A stretch of 64,000 nucleotides of DNA from Trachythela sp. YZ-2020 (taxonomy: Eukaryota > Cnidaria > Anthozoa > Malacalcyonacea > Clavulariidae). Every line of letters starts with the position of its first letter. Position 1 is the stretch's first letter. The notes under the pieces are model-generated. The model saw only the letters and a program-made list of their open reading frames with translations, was not told the origin of the DNA and did not search any database. The stretch is from NCBI GenBank assembly GCA_016169945.1, contig JADLSH010000289.1, positions 62,001 to 126,000 on the forward strand. Reading direction: 5' to 3'. Position numbers and translations under genes: made by a program. This document shows positions 11,390-22,349 of the stretch, piece after piece.

Positions 11390-12858
11390 TTATAAGTAGG
11401 TGCAGAAAGCACTTCCCAAAGCTCTATCACCATCCCGATTTAAATGTAGGTTTGATCTATTTAGTAAGGATTTTTCTATAGAACTATTGTCAATGTATGT
11501 ACTGTAATCTTATGTTTGGAGCATAAACCATGAATTAATTTATTATATTGTTCGATTTTAAGATTGTTTACCTTGCCATCATAGCGTTTGATACAGCCAG
11601 ACACTGCTACCTTGTTGGTGTGGGCTTTCGCTTTGTCGATAAGACTTTCCATGTCTGCTGCGACCTTCTCTGGTTCTTCACGTACCAAGTCATTTGTTCC
11701 AACATGCAGGATAATACTGTTGTACTGTAGCTCCTCTTCCTGGTTTTCATCAAATTTCTTTGCAAGATGCTTCACAGTGGCTCCACTGTAGGAATGGGAG
11801 ATTGCCTTGCTACGCGCAGCTCTGCCAATCTTGTTTCCGTCGATATGTTTAACCATAGAGTCCCCAATCACCAAAACTACCTTCTCCTGTTTCTTATGGT
11901 TATGTTTCATGGTGGATTTCTTGGTACCGGCAGAGCTACTGGGACCATCTCTTGATTCCTTATCTTCGAACTTTGGAGGCTTTCTGCGACGATCTGGGTT
12001 ATCCTTAGACGGTCCCCTTGTTTGGTTGGCTTCTTTGTGGCTTTCGCAAGGACTCAATTCTTCCACATCAAGCATTTGAAATGCATTAGGTGTGAGGAGA
12101 ATTTTGTCCGTGTTGACAGCAGGTTTGGTTGATTTCTTGGCCTTTTCTGGTTGTTTTTTTCGATTTTCAAATTTCGATTGATTCTTTGACCTGTAATCAT
12201 GAATCTGGCTATTTATGTTCGCGCTCAATTTTTCGTTTGGTACTATTTTAGGCGATGATATGTTCTCACTATCTTCATCGATGAGCACTTCAAACCGGTT
12301 TTGGATTGTAGGCTTCGTCGTTACAGTTTCGTGGGGAGTTGCATTTGATGAACGTTGTTTTTCCGCTATTTTCACCCATTCATTCTGTTTGACGTCGAGA
12401 ATTCTTTGTATGTTCTCATTGTCAACGAGAAGTTCGGATATCGTAGCTTGAAGACATTCAATCTCTTTCGTCATTTTGTGGTTTCCATCGGTCAAAGATT
12501 TTATTCTTACGTCGGATTCTACGGCGTTTATAATTGTGTTTTCACGATCTTTAATTTGGTTCCTTTTGATTTCAGTTATTAATTCTTTTATTTCTGCTAT
12601 TTCATCTTTGTGGCTCTGACATTCCTCGCATGTTGAATGTTTCCGGTTTATCTCGTCCTCGGCTGCAACATCAACCACGTGCTCGCTTGATTCTCGCTTG
12701 TTTGTTTCGCCACGGGTTTCGCTTTTTTCATTTTCGTTAAACCTCTCTGTTGGGAAATCTTGTTCTTCAACATCATCTGTGCTGGGCAATTCCAACACAA
12801 AGCGCTCAACATCAGCCTCCGAAAGCGTAGACAGACTATTCTTGGTACGGCGAGACAT
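11390..12858 (-). pseudogene. LINE ORF1 with coiled coil and SGNH esterase domain
   Basis: An ATG at 12858 opens about 460 codons in frame. An acidic N-terminal region is followed by CEECQSHKDEIAEIKELI and heptad-like stretches (coiled coil, about residues 75-165), a basic low-complexity middle, then an SGNH/GDSL-type esterase domain: VVLVIGDSMVKHI (nucleophile Ser block), SYSGATVKHL, IILHVGTNDL (Gly/Asn block). The last catalytic block, NLHLNRDGDRALG, lies in another frame just downstream (stop at about 11390), so a frameshift near 11480-11500 removes the catalytic Asp/His from the main frame. Esterase-bearing ORF1 is known in CR1/L2-group LINEs; its exact role is unclear. Confidence 0.85.
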
Positions 12859-13081
12859 AATTATTCATACACCGGCGACACCGCACTAAAACTTCGCGCA
12901 GAATATCTCAACAAATACGTTGCGAGAAGACTCCAAGTTTATATGCGTCGAATCAGCAAAAGATTACAGACAAATTGATATGTAGTTTATCCCAAATTTA
13001 TAATTTAAAAGCAAGAAATTTTCGAAAAACCACAGAGCCTAAAAGAGTGATGTTTGCGCGATGTAACCTGAACCCTGAACC

Positions 13082-13594
13082 TTGGGGTTCCCTCGGTTTT
13101 ATTTTAATTTTTTATTTATTTTTTTCAAAGGCCAATCGGGCCACTCGGACAATATTTATTTCGATATGCGGGCTTTTGCGGGACATATTTAGCAAGTCCC
13201 GTAGAAGTACTCATTTACGGGACCTTGTTGCAGGACATATTTAACAATTCCCGCTCGAAGGGACGCGTTTGGGACGCGTTTGGGACGTCTTGCGGGACAT
13301 ATTTAGGGCGTCCCGACGTCCCGTAAGACTGTTCCATGGCAAGACCTACACATTTTGTCAAACGGGACCCAGGGACGCCCTAAATATGTCCCGCAAGACG
13401 TCCCAAACGCGTCCCTTCGAGCGGGACTTGTTAAATATGTCCTGCAACAAGGTCCCGTAAATGAGTACTTCTACGGGACTTGCTAAATATGTCCCGCAAA
13501 AGCCCGCATATCGAAATAAATATTGTCCGAGTGGCCCGATTGGCCTTTGAAAAAAATAAATAAAAAATAAAAATAAAACCGAGGGAACCCCAAG
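13082..13594. repeat. Inner palindrome of foldback element
   Basis: The arms 13084-13308 and about 13371-13592 are reverse complements around a 60-bp loop. Each arm carries several copies of GGGACATATTTA and reaches GGTTCCCTCGG at the outer edge, where the minisatellites start. The short frames across it on both strands are mirror artefacts. Confidence 0.9.
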
Positions 13595-13757
13595 GGAACC
13601 CCTACAGAACCCCGAGAGAACCCCTACAGAACCCCGAGAGAACCCCCAGAGAACCCCTACAGAACCCCCAGAGAACCCCTACAGAACCCCGAGAGAACAC
13701 CTACAGAACCCCTACAGAACCCCGAGAGAACCCCTACAGAACCCGGAGAGAACCTCT
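13592..13757. repeat. Internal minisatellite of right arm (ACAGAACCCCGAGAGAACCC)
   Basis: About 22-bp units alternating ACAGAACCCC and GAGAGAACCCCT, with one CCCAGAGAACCCC variant class. Mirror of 7975-8140. Confidence 0.88.
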
Positions 13758-14309
13758 GTTTGGCCTTTTTGGCTTGTTTGGCCATCGACCTCACATCGAC
13801 CTCACATCGACCCTCGCATAGAAAACGGTGTAAAAGCTGGTCAATATGTTTAATAACTGTATATTTGTGTAAATAATTGTTATACCTAAAGGAATAAACT
13901 TGTTGAAAACGTTAATCTTTGTCTGTGTTAGTTTATGCGCGTATCCAAGCAAAGTGGTGTCCTAGCAACATTATTTTGCGCTAAAAATGTATACATTTTC
14001 GTATTCGTTAAACCCCCTTTTTCCTCCTTTTGATGCGCATGCTACGTCCCACAAGCATTAAAGGAAATATTAGTGAATATATACCAAACGCTTACATCAT
14101 TCCTATTCTTGTATATAATAAACTAAAAACTGTTGATAAACAAACGGCGGCGGTTCAGAAAGGTCAAGAAAAGCCATTAGCACTGTAGTGAGCTCAAATA
14201 AATTAATATAAGTCTGAATAAATTAAAATACTAAGAAATGATGATGTCACGGGCGGTGCTAAGTGCACCGCCCGCACCGCCCGACGTAGAACCCCTCTTC
14301 CCCTACTAC
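13749..14309. repeat. Right terminal inverted repeat of foldback element
   Basis: Reverse complement of 7425-7985 with scattered mismatches. It ends CCCCTACTAC at 14309, next to the duplicated target TGACCAGA (14310-14317). Confidence 0.9.
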
Positions 14310-14317
14310 TGACCAGA

Positions 14318-14791
14318 AAACAAGCAGTCCGCTCTAGGAGAAGAAGCAATGATTTGATCAGTTTGTCGGGTAACAACAAGATCAAGAGTGTGGCCACTAC
14401 AATGAGTAGGAGGATGTACGTGTTGATCAAGTCCGACACTTTCAAATAGCTCAAGTAATTTAATAGTATCAGTGTTGGCATTACAGTCAACATGACTGTT
14501 AAAGTCGCCAGCAATCAAGAGGGTGTCAGTATTTAAAACAACTGACTCCAAGTATTCAGATAACTCTGAATAAAACACGGAAGTGGTAATAGGGTGGATT
14601 TCGGAGTAAGGTGGTCTGTAGATGATAATGACTGATATTCTCTGAGAGATGAATTTGACTTTCCACTCGGAATACTCAAAGGATTGTCGTTCGCCACCAG
14701 CAATTTTAGTAACCAAAAAATTTTCTTTAAATAAAAGTCCAGTACCACCTCCCCGGCGATTGAGGCGAGAGTAGGTAACCCCCCCCCCCAT
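14318..14791 (-). pseudogene. 5' part of the split LINE (endonuclease domain)
   Basis: Reads RRGGGTGLLFKENF, IIIYRPPYSE, LIAGDFNSHVD and HTLDLVVTR, the ordered endonuclease motifs of a CR1/L2-like ORF2. It stops at the foldback insertion within the final Ser-Asp/Gly-His motif, and the rest of that motif resumes at 7416. Upstream it runs into a C-homopolymer (14780-14790), so the N-terminal end is truncated or unclear. Confidence 0.85.
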
Positions 14792-14794
14792 TCA

Positions 14795-15400
14795 GCGTAG
14801 ATAGTTTAGATAGATAGATAATTGGTTTAATAACATTTTACATGGCAGCCTACAAAGGCTGAATTGCGTAAAATACATTGTTAAATTTATAGACAAACAC
14901 ACACATTTACATACGCACACAAACACATACACCCTCATCTATTATGCATAGTACATAAAAAGTTACAAAACGGATTCATGTTAGACCCTCACTACCACCA
15001 TTGCCACAATATAAGGTGACCACAAACTAAACAGAGACATATAATAACTAGGGATCCAAGGATTGTGCAAAGTTTCAAAGAGCAATAAGTTTTGAGGAAA
15101 ATGGGAGTGAAAATGGGGGGAAATTCAGTAAGGAAAACGAAAGATTAATATGGAAGCACTGAAGTACTCTGCGGCGAAGACATATTTTTGTTCAATTTTG
15201 GATCCTGTAACACCATAATTTACAAGTAAATGCAAGTAATGTTTCAGGAAAATCTCTCCTTGATCCTACAGATAAAGAATATTTCACAATTCGCCGTGGG
15301 AAGTGTATGCGTATTTATTGCTAAGTTAAAACGTAAATAGATGAGTCATGCATGGAATTAGCCTATGAATTAGCTAATAGTATTTATATGTCAAGATTGT
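14795..15400. other. Gene-free stretch with GATA tail, possibly another LINE 3' end
   Basis: The stretch opens with GATAGATAGATA (14811-14823) followed by TTGGTTTAATAACATTTTAC. Read on the minus strand this could be a LINE 3' end with an ATCT tail abutting the truncated LINE at 14791. No coding was seen. Confidence 0.35.
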
Positions 15401-15424
15401 CAATTTCTCATGACATTTGTTTTT

Positions 15425-15842
15425 CGAGGGTTGGGATAAAACACGGATACGGATGGCACGGATACGGATACGGATGAGGGGATAAAACACGGATATGGGG
15501 ATAAAACACGGATGGGGGGATAAAACACGGATGAGGGGATAAAACACGGATGAGGGGATAAAACACGGATATGGGGATAAAACACGGATATGGGGATAAA
15601 ACACGGATGAGGGGATAAAACACGGATGAGGGGATAAAACACGGATGAGGGGATAAAACACGGATGGGGGGATAAAACACGGATATGGGGATAAAACACG
15701 GATGGGGGGATAAAACACGGATATGGGGATAAAACACGGATGAGGGGATAAAACACGGATGAGGGGATAAAACACGGATGGGGGGGATAAAACACGGATG
15801 AGGGAGTAAAACACGAATATGGGGATAAAACACGGATGCCAG
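15425..15842. repeat. Minisatellite, unit GGGGATAAAACACGGATGA
   Basis: About 20 copies of an 18-20 bp unit in two main variants (GATGAGG and GATATGG). All three minus-strand frames stay open (Phe-Ile-Pro, Val-Phe-Tyr-Pro and Arg-Val-Leu-Ser repeats), which shows they are repeat artefacts. A short inverted pair, CACAGAATAGG/CCTATTCTGTG, follows at 15843-15872. Confidence 0.95.
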
Positions 15843-16064
15843 GCACAGAATAGGGAGTTTCCTATTCTGTGGATGAGATAATAATTGACCAACCTTTTTT
15901 AGTATTTAAATGTACTGACAAATAAAACGTTGATACTCTCTTCTCAATAAAACTGGAACCCGTAGACTAGCATAGAAGTAAAGTTTCTAAAGGCTGATAT
16001 ACGTAGACTGCGCATTTAATAAGTGCGAACTTCTGCGCGCATTTGTTGGAAGAAGATAATATAT

Positions 16065-16205
16065 ATATGTTATTTACCGGCCAGGAGGTCCGGATAGAAA
16101 AATATTTTCCCGAGGTCTCAAAAACGGCCCAAGGCCGAAGGCCGTTTTTGAGACCGAGGGAAAATATTTTTCTATCCGGACCGACAAAAACGGTAAATAA
16201 CGTAT
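16065..16205. repeat. Perfect-type hairpin, about 60-bp arms
   Basis: TTATTTACCGGCCAGGAGGTCC...AAAACGGCC is mirrored by GGCCGTTTTTGAGACC...GGTAAATAA around AAGGCCGAA. It looks like a young short inverted-repeat transposon or palindrome. Both strands carry matching short frames that are artefacts. Confidence 0.85.
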
Positions 16206-16209
16206 TTAT

Positions 16210-17398
16210 TTTTTTGTCAAGTTGACAAAGCCAAAGGTGCATGCGAAAAGAAGAAATATTCGATTTCGTCATTAAATTGTTTTGTCGCACGAAACAATCA
16301 GATTAAAAAGTTTTAAGAATCACAAATTTATTCATAAATTTTTAAAATTATAATATTTCGTGAATAAAACTTTGAAAAAGTAGGGAAAGTAAACAAACTT
16401 TCAATTTTGTCTAGGATTCCGGACCGCGGTCAAAATATCGTAAAATTCCGCCCGCTGCTGCAACCAATCAGATTGCAGGAAAGCCTAGGATTCCGCCCGC
16501 TCTCGATAATAAAAAAAATAACCACAATTATAGTTTGATAACCACAAAAAGTACGCGTTGTCATTTATGTTTTTTTGCATACAGTTTAGTATCTACGACA
16601 AGATATTTTATATATATCTGATACAAATCATAGCTAGAATAAGGTGATTTTGAGTAAATGCCAAAACATGGGAAGTGTCGAGATCGAATACATGCAGTGT
16701 ACTATATATATCCAGCCATCGACTTGCACAAGTTTATTGACATTGGCATTGCCCCTATAGTTCATAAGGCTATAGTTGTATTTGAAATAATATAGCCTTT
16801 AAACTGCTACCACATTTACCTTCCTTATCATTTATATAATCTGGAAACTCGCATACAGTCTTTAAATATTTTCTCATAATCTAGACTCGCTCCACGGCAC
16901 GTGTACGAATCTCGCAGTCACCTCGCGGCCACGCACTTGATAGGGCACGTGCATTTGTGATTGCACAAAAAATCGGGTGTTCCGGGGGAAATGTCGCCAA
17001 TTTAATGTCAATTCAACGTCTTCAGCAAATGTTTCAAGTTCAATATAAAGACGCTAATTCAGCATAGTTTGTGTAAAGTCTCCATAAGATCAAAATAATA
17101 TTTAAAGAAAAATGTGAAGCCCTGTCTTGAAGCACTAAATCACTAAATGTTAATGAAATTTAAAAAGAAATATAAATTGATGCACCCCCCGGAAAGTTTA
17201 CACTATGATTGAATGACTGACTCGTTTGAATTTTCGCCACTCACCACAATACTGCAAAGTTTCGAAGAAACTTTGCACTAAAAATTAGGTCAGCGCGTAA
17301 GGCAGCGACAATGGTAGTGAAAGTGAAATCAGAACCTCACTAGTTAGTATCAATAATTTAAACTACTCGATCTTTGACATTGACAAAATATAAGTGTC
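16210..17398. other. Gene-free stretch
   Basis: No coding or RNA gene was recognised. GGATTCCG and CCGCCCGCT recur around 16410-16500, which may be the edge of an unidentified repeat. Confidence 0.5.
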
Positions 17399-18664
17399 TC
17401 AGAACCGATTTGTCCGTGTGGTTGGACAGTCAAAATGACGCTGTCTTCTTAGGTTATATACAGAAGTGTTTTTTGATGGTAGAAGATGGTAAAGCTTGTG
17501 ATCAGCATCAGATATAACTGTTTGGAAAAGTTTCTGACAAAGTTTCTGGCGCCTGTCTTTCAAAGTACTTATATTGTGTGTATTAAGATTGTCCGTGTAG
17601 GATAGTCCCGGAGATATAATAGACAACGCCCGATTTTGCGTTCAAGATCTTTACATAAATATCCTGGGAGAGCATGATGGAATACAGGAGCACAATACTC
17701 AAGTACAGGTCTGATGCAAGTGAAGTAGAAGCTGATGATATCACGAGTAGGAACGTTTGCACGCTTTAGTAAAATCAAGAAATACAAACGTCTATTCGCT
17801 TTCTTTATGACATCGTTCACATGGTTTATCCATTGCAGGGAGTTGGATATGGTAACACCTAGTAATTTGGCACTGCTGACTAGCTCGAGTTCTTGGGAGT
17901 TCACGGTGATGGCATCAAACTGATGCTTTACTTTCGTAAAGTCGATGACCATTTCTTTGCATTTATCAGCATTCAGCTGGAGCTTGTTGTTGTTACTCCA
18001 TTTCTCAACCTCGGTTACAGTGTTCTGCATGTGACTTTGACCATTCTTTGGAACAACTTCAGCCAAAGTGGTGTCATCCACATATTTCCAAGAGTGTGCA
18101 TCAGGTGGGTTCAGATCATTTATCATCAAGAGGAACAGCCAGGGCCCGGTTTCGTTGTCATCAGAGACAACAGCCAGGGCCCGAGTTTCGTACCCTGAGG
18201 AACACCAGATGGGACTGCTCCCCATTCAGAGAAGCAATCGTTGGACAGTTTGACACGTTGGAACCTGTTCGAGAGAAAGTCAATTGTTTGGGATCAATGA
18301 TCTCGAGAACGGCAGGACCAACATAATTTCTCACGACAAAGTCCTCAGCTAATTTTGATACAGCCGGAGTTAGTGAGATGGGTCTGATATGCTTGGCGAT
18401 TATGGTGATCGGTTTCTTTTTCATTAGTGGTGTAACATTGGCGTATTTCCATGAAGTGGGAAGCGCTTGTTCGTCAAATGAACTGTTAAGGATATCACAG
18501 ACGCGTTTTGCAAGGAACTCAGCATATTCTTTAAGCAGCCAATTTGGCATCTCGTCCGGACCTGACGCTTTGCGATGGTTCAAAGTTAATAAAGCAGAAT
18601 ACACGGAATACTCGTCGATTTTGTCGATGGGAGGAAGACAGTCGAGTGGTTGGTATAACTGCAT
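17399..18664 (-). pseudogene. LINE reverse transcriptase, broken
   Basis: 18664-18300: NHRKASGPDEMPNWLLKE and HIRPISLTPAVSKLAEDF (RT finger). 18290-18225: VKLSNDCFSEWG and GVPQGTKLGPW. After a local duplication of about 30 bp (GGGCCCTGGCTGTT at 18135-18190) comes LFLLMINDLN, then the catalytic YVDDTTLAE, KLQLNADKCKEMVIDF and RPVLEYCAPVFH. 17626-17399 holds the C-terminal tail DRRQKLCQKLF. The YVDD box is intact, but motif A is deleted and two or more frames are needed. Confidence 0.85.
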
Positions 18665-18728
18665 GGGCTCGAGAAGTGCTGTGTTGATCAGGTCTACAAT
18701 ATCTTTATTTGACTTCCCATCGATGTCA

Positions 18729-20204
18729 TTAATTTGTTGTCGCAGGGATCATTCCAGAAATCTTTTTTACCTCATTCCACCACTGGCTCGGTTTCGTATT
18801 CTTGAGGTTCGCAACTCTAGAGGTATAGCATCTGCTACGAAGCACCTTTCGTTCACGGTTTACCACATTACGTAGATGTCGGAAACGATCATGATCACCT
18901 TGCGCGTATGCTCTCTGGCGTAGTTTGATGAGATTCTTAAATTCAGGAGTAACCCGGGGAGCATCGTTCACGTGTAGTTTCACTGACTTGCGTGGCATGA
19001 TGGTATCTACGCCAGTCTTAACGAGATCGAGGAAGAGTTGTAGTTTGCTTTCACAGCCAGTAACGGAATCAAGAATCGACCAGTCAAACGAGCTCAGATA
19101 CCTTCCAAGTTCTTGCCTGCGGCTTAAACGAGTATCCCTTCGAGTTATGGAGCGACGGCTACAGCTCCGTACAGTTCTCGATATGGGCTGCAACAGTAAC
19201 ATTGAGTGATCAGATAACCCGAAAGGAGGAAAGCTCTGTACCATGTTCTTGTCATACAATTGAGGCATGTTCGTAATGATGAGATCGAGAGTCCGCTCGC
19301 CTCTAGTTGGGCCCTGAACGAGTTGCTTCAGTTTGAACTGCATAAGGAGACGACTTAGATTTAAACGGTTGAAATCACCAGTAAGTAGTATTCCACAACC
19401 AGGATAACGTCCTTCGATAGTGGTTAGCGATGATGCAAGATAGTCCAACATCGCGTAGTCAGTGGCACCTACAGGATAGTGGGTATGGTACACAGTTCCA
19501 ACTATTACACATGGTATACCTCTGGGAAGTCGCGTGGGTTTAATGTGTGTCCAAAGCACCTCAAGTTCCGGATGGTAGATGTCAGTGAGAGGCTTAAACT
19601 TGATGGAGTTGTTGATGTACAGCGCGACACCCCCATGCACGCCATAAGTGCGGTTCTTCAATACCAAATTAAAGCCAGGAATGTTAAGATCGTTCTCACT
19701 AATGGAGTCATTGAGCCAGGTTTCAGTTAGTGAAATTAGATCAGGCTTTTTATCGTCAACAAAGCATCTCAGCTCGTCAATCTTTGGTGCTGGAGACATC
19801 ATGTTGGCAAGACCGATGGATGGTCCAAATTCTTTATTACGGCGTTCGACTACAGGAACTTGTAGATGAGACCCAGATGGGTTGCCAAACTGCGCATTTG
19901 GTAGAGTCGGACCTGGATTGGTAGCGATATCACCAGCAAGGAGGATACACAATACTAAATGCAGGCTTTTATGTTTTATATCGAACTCTAAACCATATCG
20001 ATGTTTGCAGGGATAGCTGGATTTTCGCAAAAATATGTCTCGCGTTGACAACCAAATAAAACAAAGTTTGTCAGGTAAGTTTGTTAGTTCTGAAGATATG
20101 AAGACGCTTTTAAACTGAATTGTCTCATCGTGTAAAACCGTAAGACCGTACAAAGGGATGCCGACAATGACGTCATACAGCGAATGACGTAATGATCCGC
20201 CCAC
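18729..20204 (-). pseudogene. LINE ORF2 leader plus AP endonuclease
   Basis: 491 codons, starting with an apparent ATG at 20204. Residues 1-98 form a hydrophobic-rich leader ending in LLAGDIATNPGP. The endonuclease follows: LISLTETWLND (catalytic Glu), GGVALYINNS, TVYHTHYP, LLTGDFNRLN, RTLDLIITNMP and GLSDHSMLL. The basic linker ends with SQWWNEVKKISG. The domain looks complete with all catalytic boxes. Known function of the class: nicks target DNA to prime reverse transcription. The frame breaks at 18729 before the RT. Confidence 0.85.
19908..19934 (-). other. 2A-like ribosome-skipping motif
   Basis: Encodes GDIATNPGP at residues 91-99 of the LINE leader, preceded by the hydrophobic VLCILLA. 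The canonical 2A core is D-x-E-x-NPGP; here the Glu is Ala, so activity is uncertain. Such motifs at the start of ORF2 are documented in some non-LTR retrotransposons of invertebrates. Confidence 0.6.
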
Positions 20205-20404
20205 ATGAATTATTAAGTATGCACGTTCAACTACGTGTATCCGGCTTTAATGAAGATGACGTAATGACATGTTTAGTTATATTTAGTGTGCATTATGTAA
20301 TTGTACTATACATGCCTATACAAAACGCCGGTTGCTTGAAGCTATAATTATGTAACTATGCTAGGAAGACTTCTGATCTTACTCACACCATAGAGAGTAA
20401 AATT

Positions 20405-21585
20405 GATCGAGAAAACAAAATCTGTTATCTTATGGGAGATTTCAATATAGACTTACTTCAATCAGATAACTGTGATATTGCTAATAGGTTTAGTGAGCAA
20501 CTTTTTACCTCCTCTTTTTACCCAACTATAACCAAACCAACCAGAATCACAGAACATACTGCTGCTCTAATTGATAATATTTTCACTAATAATATAGAAA
20601 AAATAGACTCAAGTGTAAATGGAATTATTTTCAGTGACATCTCAGACCATCTGCCCATGTTGCATGTGTGTGACCTCAATACAACCCATTGAAATAAATA
20701 TAACACAAAAATAATAATACTACAGACTTTAACAATGTAAATATAAATGTTTTCAAGCAAACTGTTAATGAAATATCTTGGCCAAATGTTTTTTCTGATA
20801 ACTCAAATCCAGAACTAAGTTTTCCCGAATTCACAGAAATATTCTTAAATTCCCCAATTAGAAAAAAAGTCATTAAAAACGCTGTTGATAAAAACAAAAG
20901 TCCTTGGATGACAAAAAGTGTTTTGAAATCAGTGAGATTATTTCAGGATCCAGTTACAGAACATGAAGTAAGAAATGAAATAGAAAAACTAAACACAACT
21001 AAAAGTCCTGGATATGATGGTCTTAGTGCAAAAATAATAAAACTTGTGACAAATGAAATCTCTAAACCAATTACACAAATATTTAATCAAACATTTTTAA
21101 CTGGCAATATTCCCCAAGAACTCAAAATTGCGTTAGTAACACCAATTTATAAGTCAAACGAAGATAACAGATTTGAAAACTACAGACCAATTTCAGTTAT
21201 AACTTGTTTTGCAAAAATACTAGAGAAAATTATGTATAAACGCCTCATCAATTTTGTTGAAAAAAATAATATTCTTTCGGAGCACCAGTATGGGTTTCGT
21301 AAGAATAGATCAACTGAACTCGCTATAATTGAGTTTATTGATAAAATAACAAAATCAATAGACAAAGGACAATATACAATTGGTATTTTCCTTGACTTGT
21401 CAAAAGCGTTTGATACTATTAATCATAGTATTCCGCTTAAGAAATTGGAATACTATGGAATTAGAGGTGTTACACTTAAATGGTTTGAGAACTACCTTTC
21501 CAATAGAAAACAAATTGTAAAATATAATGACACTGTGAACAATAAAAACCTAATGAATCACCATCTGTATCATATACGTACATAA
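20405..21585 (+). pseudogene. LINE remnant (endonuclease end and RT N-terminal half)
   Basis: 20432-20692 reads YLMGDFNIDLLQS, ALIDNIFTN and ISDHLPM (endonuclease C-terminal boxes). 20908-21585 reads LNTTKSPGYDGLSAKII, ENYRPISVITCFAKILEK, HQYGFRKNRSTELAI and motif A GIFLDLSKAFDTINHS. The reading ends before the GVPQG and YADD boxes. The linker is mostly lost between 20700 and 20930. It is a different family from the other LINEs here, closer to jockey/CR1-like sequences with many Ile/Lys codons. Confidence 0.85.
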
Positions 21586-21604
21586 ATAATACACCAGTAA
21601 TTCC

Positions 21605-22345
21605 AATGTAGGTTGAACTAGACCTATATTGCTGGTGAATCTGATCTAGTTTATGCTGTATTTCACAGCATGGCAAATATTTCAGACCCAGTGAATTGAG
21701 CATATATACACCAAACAAACCACACCTACATGCAATAACTACCAACAATACACAATCTATAAGACCTGTTATTTAAGGCTGTATGATATACAGTGCAGGC
21801 TATTCACATGCCTTTTGGACTTTCTACAGCTCGGTCTAGTTTTCAGACCCTCATGATTGTTTAAAAGTCACGTACATCATTCATTATATAACATGGTACA
21901 GACATACATACACAATTACATAAAGGAGATAACATACCAATTATTTAACGCCAGTGGAGGTTCTATTATTCTTATAATACAATAGGTTGAACTATACCTA
22001 TATTACTAGTGAATCTGATCTAGTTTATGTATTTCACAGCATGGTCAATATTTCAGACCCTGTGAATAAAGTATATATTATACACCAAGCAAACCACACC
22101 TACATGCAGTAACTACCAACATTACACAATCTATAAGACCTGTTATTTTAAGGCTGTATGATATACAGTGCAGGCTTTTCTACAGCACGGTCTAGCTTTC
22201 AGACCCTCATGATTGTTTAAAAGCCATTTACACCATACATTATATAATAGGGGACATACATACATACACAATTACATAAAGAACATAACATATCAATTAT
22301 TTAACGCCAGTGGAGTTCTATTACCTATTCTTATAATACAATATC
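21605..22345. repeat. Two tandem copies of a roughly 370-bp sequence
   Basis: Both copies start AGGTTGAACTA, share TGAATCTGATCTAGTTTATG and AGACCTGTTATTT, and end ACGCCAGTGGAG...TATAATACAAT. Copy one is about 21608-21983 and copy two about 21984-22345. They begin where the LINE frame ends and could be its 3' region, tandemly duplicated. Confidence 0.85.
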
Positions 22346-22349
22346 GTGT

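Larger units (their letters stand above)
8150..13070 (-). mobile_element. CR1/L2-like LINE with ORF1 and ORF2, nested in the foldback
   Basis: The element runs from about 13070 (5') to about 8150 (3'). ORF1 with coiled coil and esterase is followed by ORF2 with AP-type endonuclease and reverse transcriptase. The 3' end is a conserved tail (CACGCC...GTGTATAAATAAAGTT) shared with the plus-strand copy ending near 39600, followed by a short ACT-rich tail. It is nearly full length, but ORF1 has one frameshift near its end and ORF2 has one near 9510-9550. A target duplication could not be fixed because both flanks are GGGGTT-type repeat. Confidence 0.88.
7425..14309. mobile_element. Foldback DNA transposon with 8-bp target duplication, hosting a nested LINE
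   Basis: The ends are near-perfect inverted repeats: the left begins GTAGTAGGGGAAGAGGGG and the right ends with its reverse complement. Both are flanked by the same 8 bp, TGACCAGA (7417-7424 and 14310-14317). Removing the element and one TGACCAGA rejoins the LINE endonuclease frame, which reads through LFSGHMPV. Without the nested LINE the element is about 2 kb: outer arm, minisatellite, inner palindrome, minisatellite, outer arm. No transposase frame of its own is seen, so it is non-autonomous. Eight-bp duplications occur in hAT, P, Merlin and others; the superfamily is unresolved. Confidence 0.88.
17399..20204 (-). mobile_element. LINE remnant with 2A-like leader, endonuclease and partial RT
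   Basis: The minus-strand order is leader with GDIATNPGP, endonuclease, linker, RT finger, partial palm and C-terminal tail. It is broken into at least four frames. The RT region between DPKQ and the NRFQRVKLSND segment is deleted, removing palm motif A, so it cannot move by itself. It differs from the two-ORF LINE at 8150-13070. Confidence 0.85.

Noticed and set aside
11548..12978. Several plus-strand frames of 60-90 codons
   Set aside because: Antisense shadows of the LINE ORF1.
15374..15892. Three overlapping minus-strand frames of 140-172 codons rich in Phe-Ile-Pro/Val-Leu-Ser
   Set aside because: All three frames of an 18-20 bp tandem repeat are open at once, so they are artefacts of the minisatellite.
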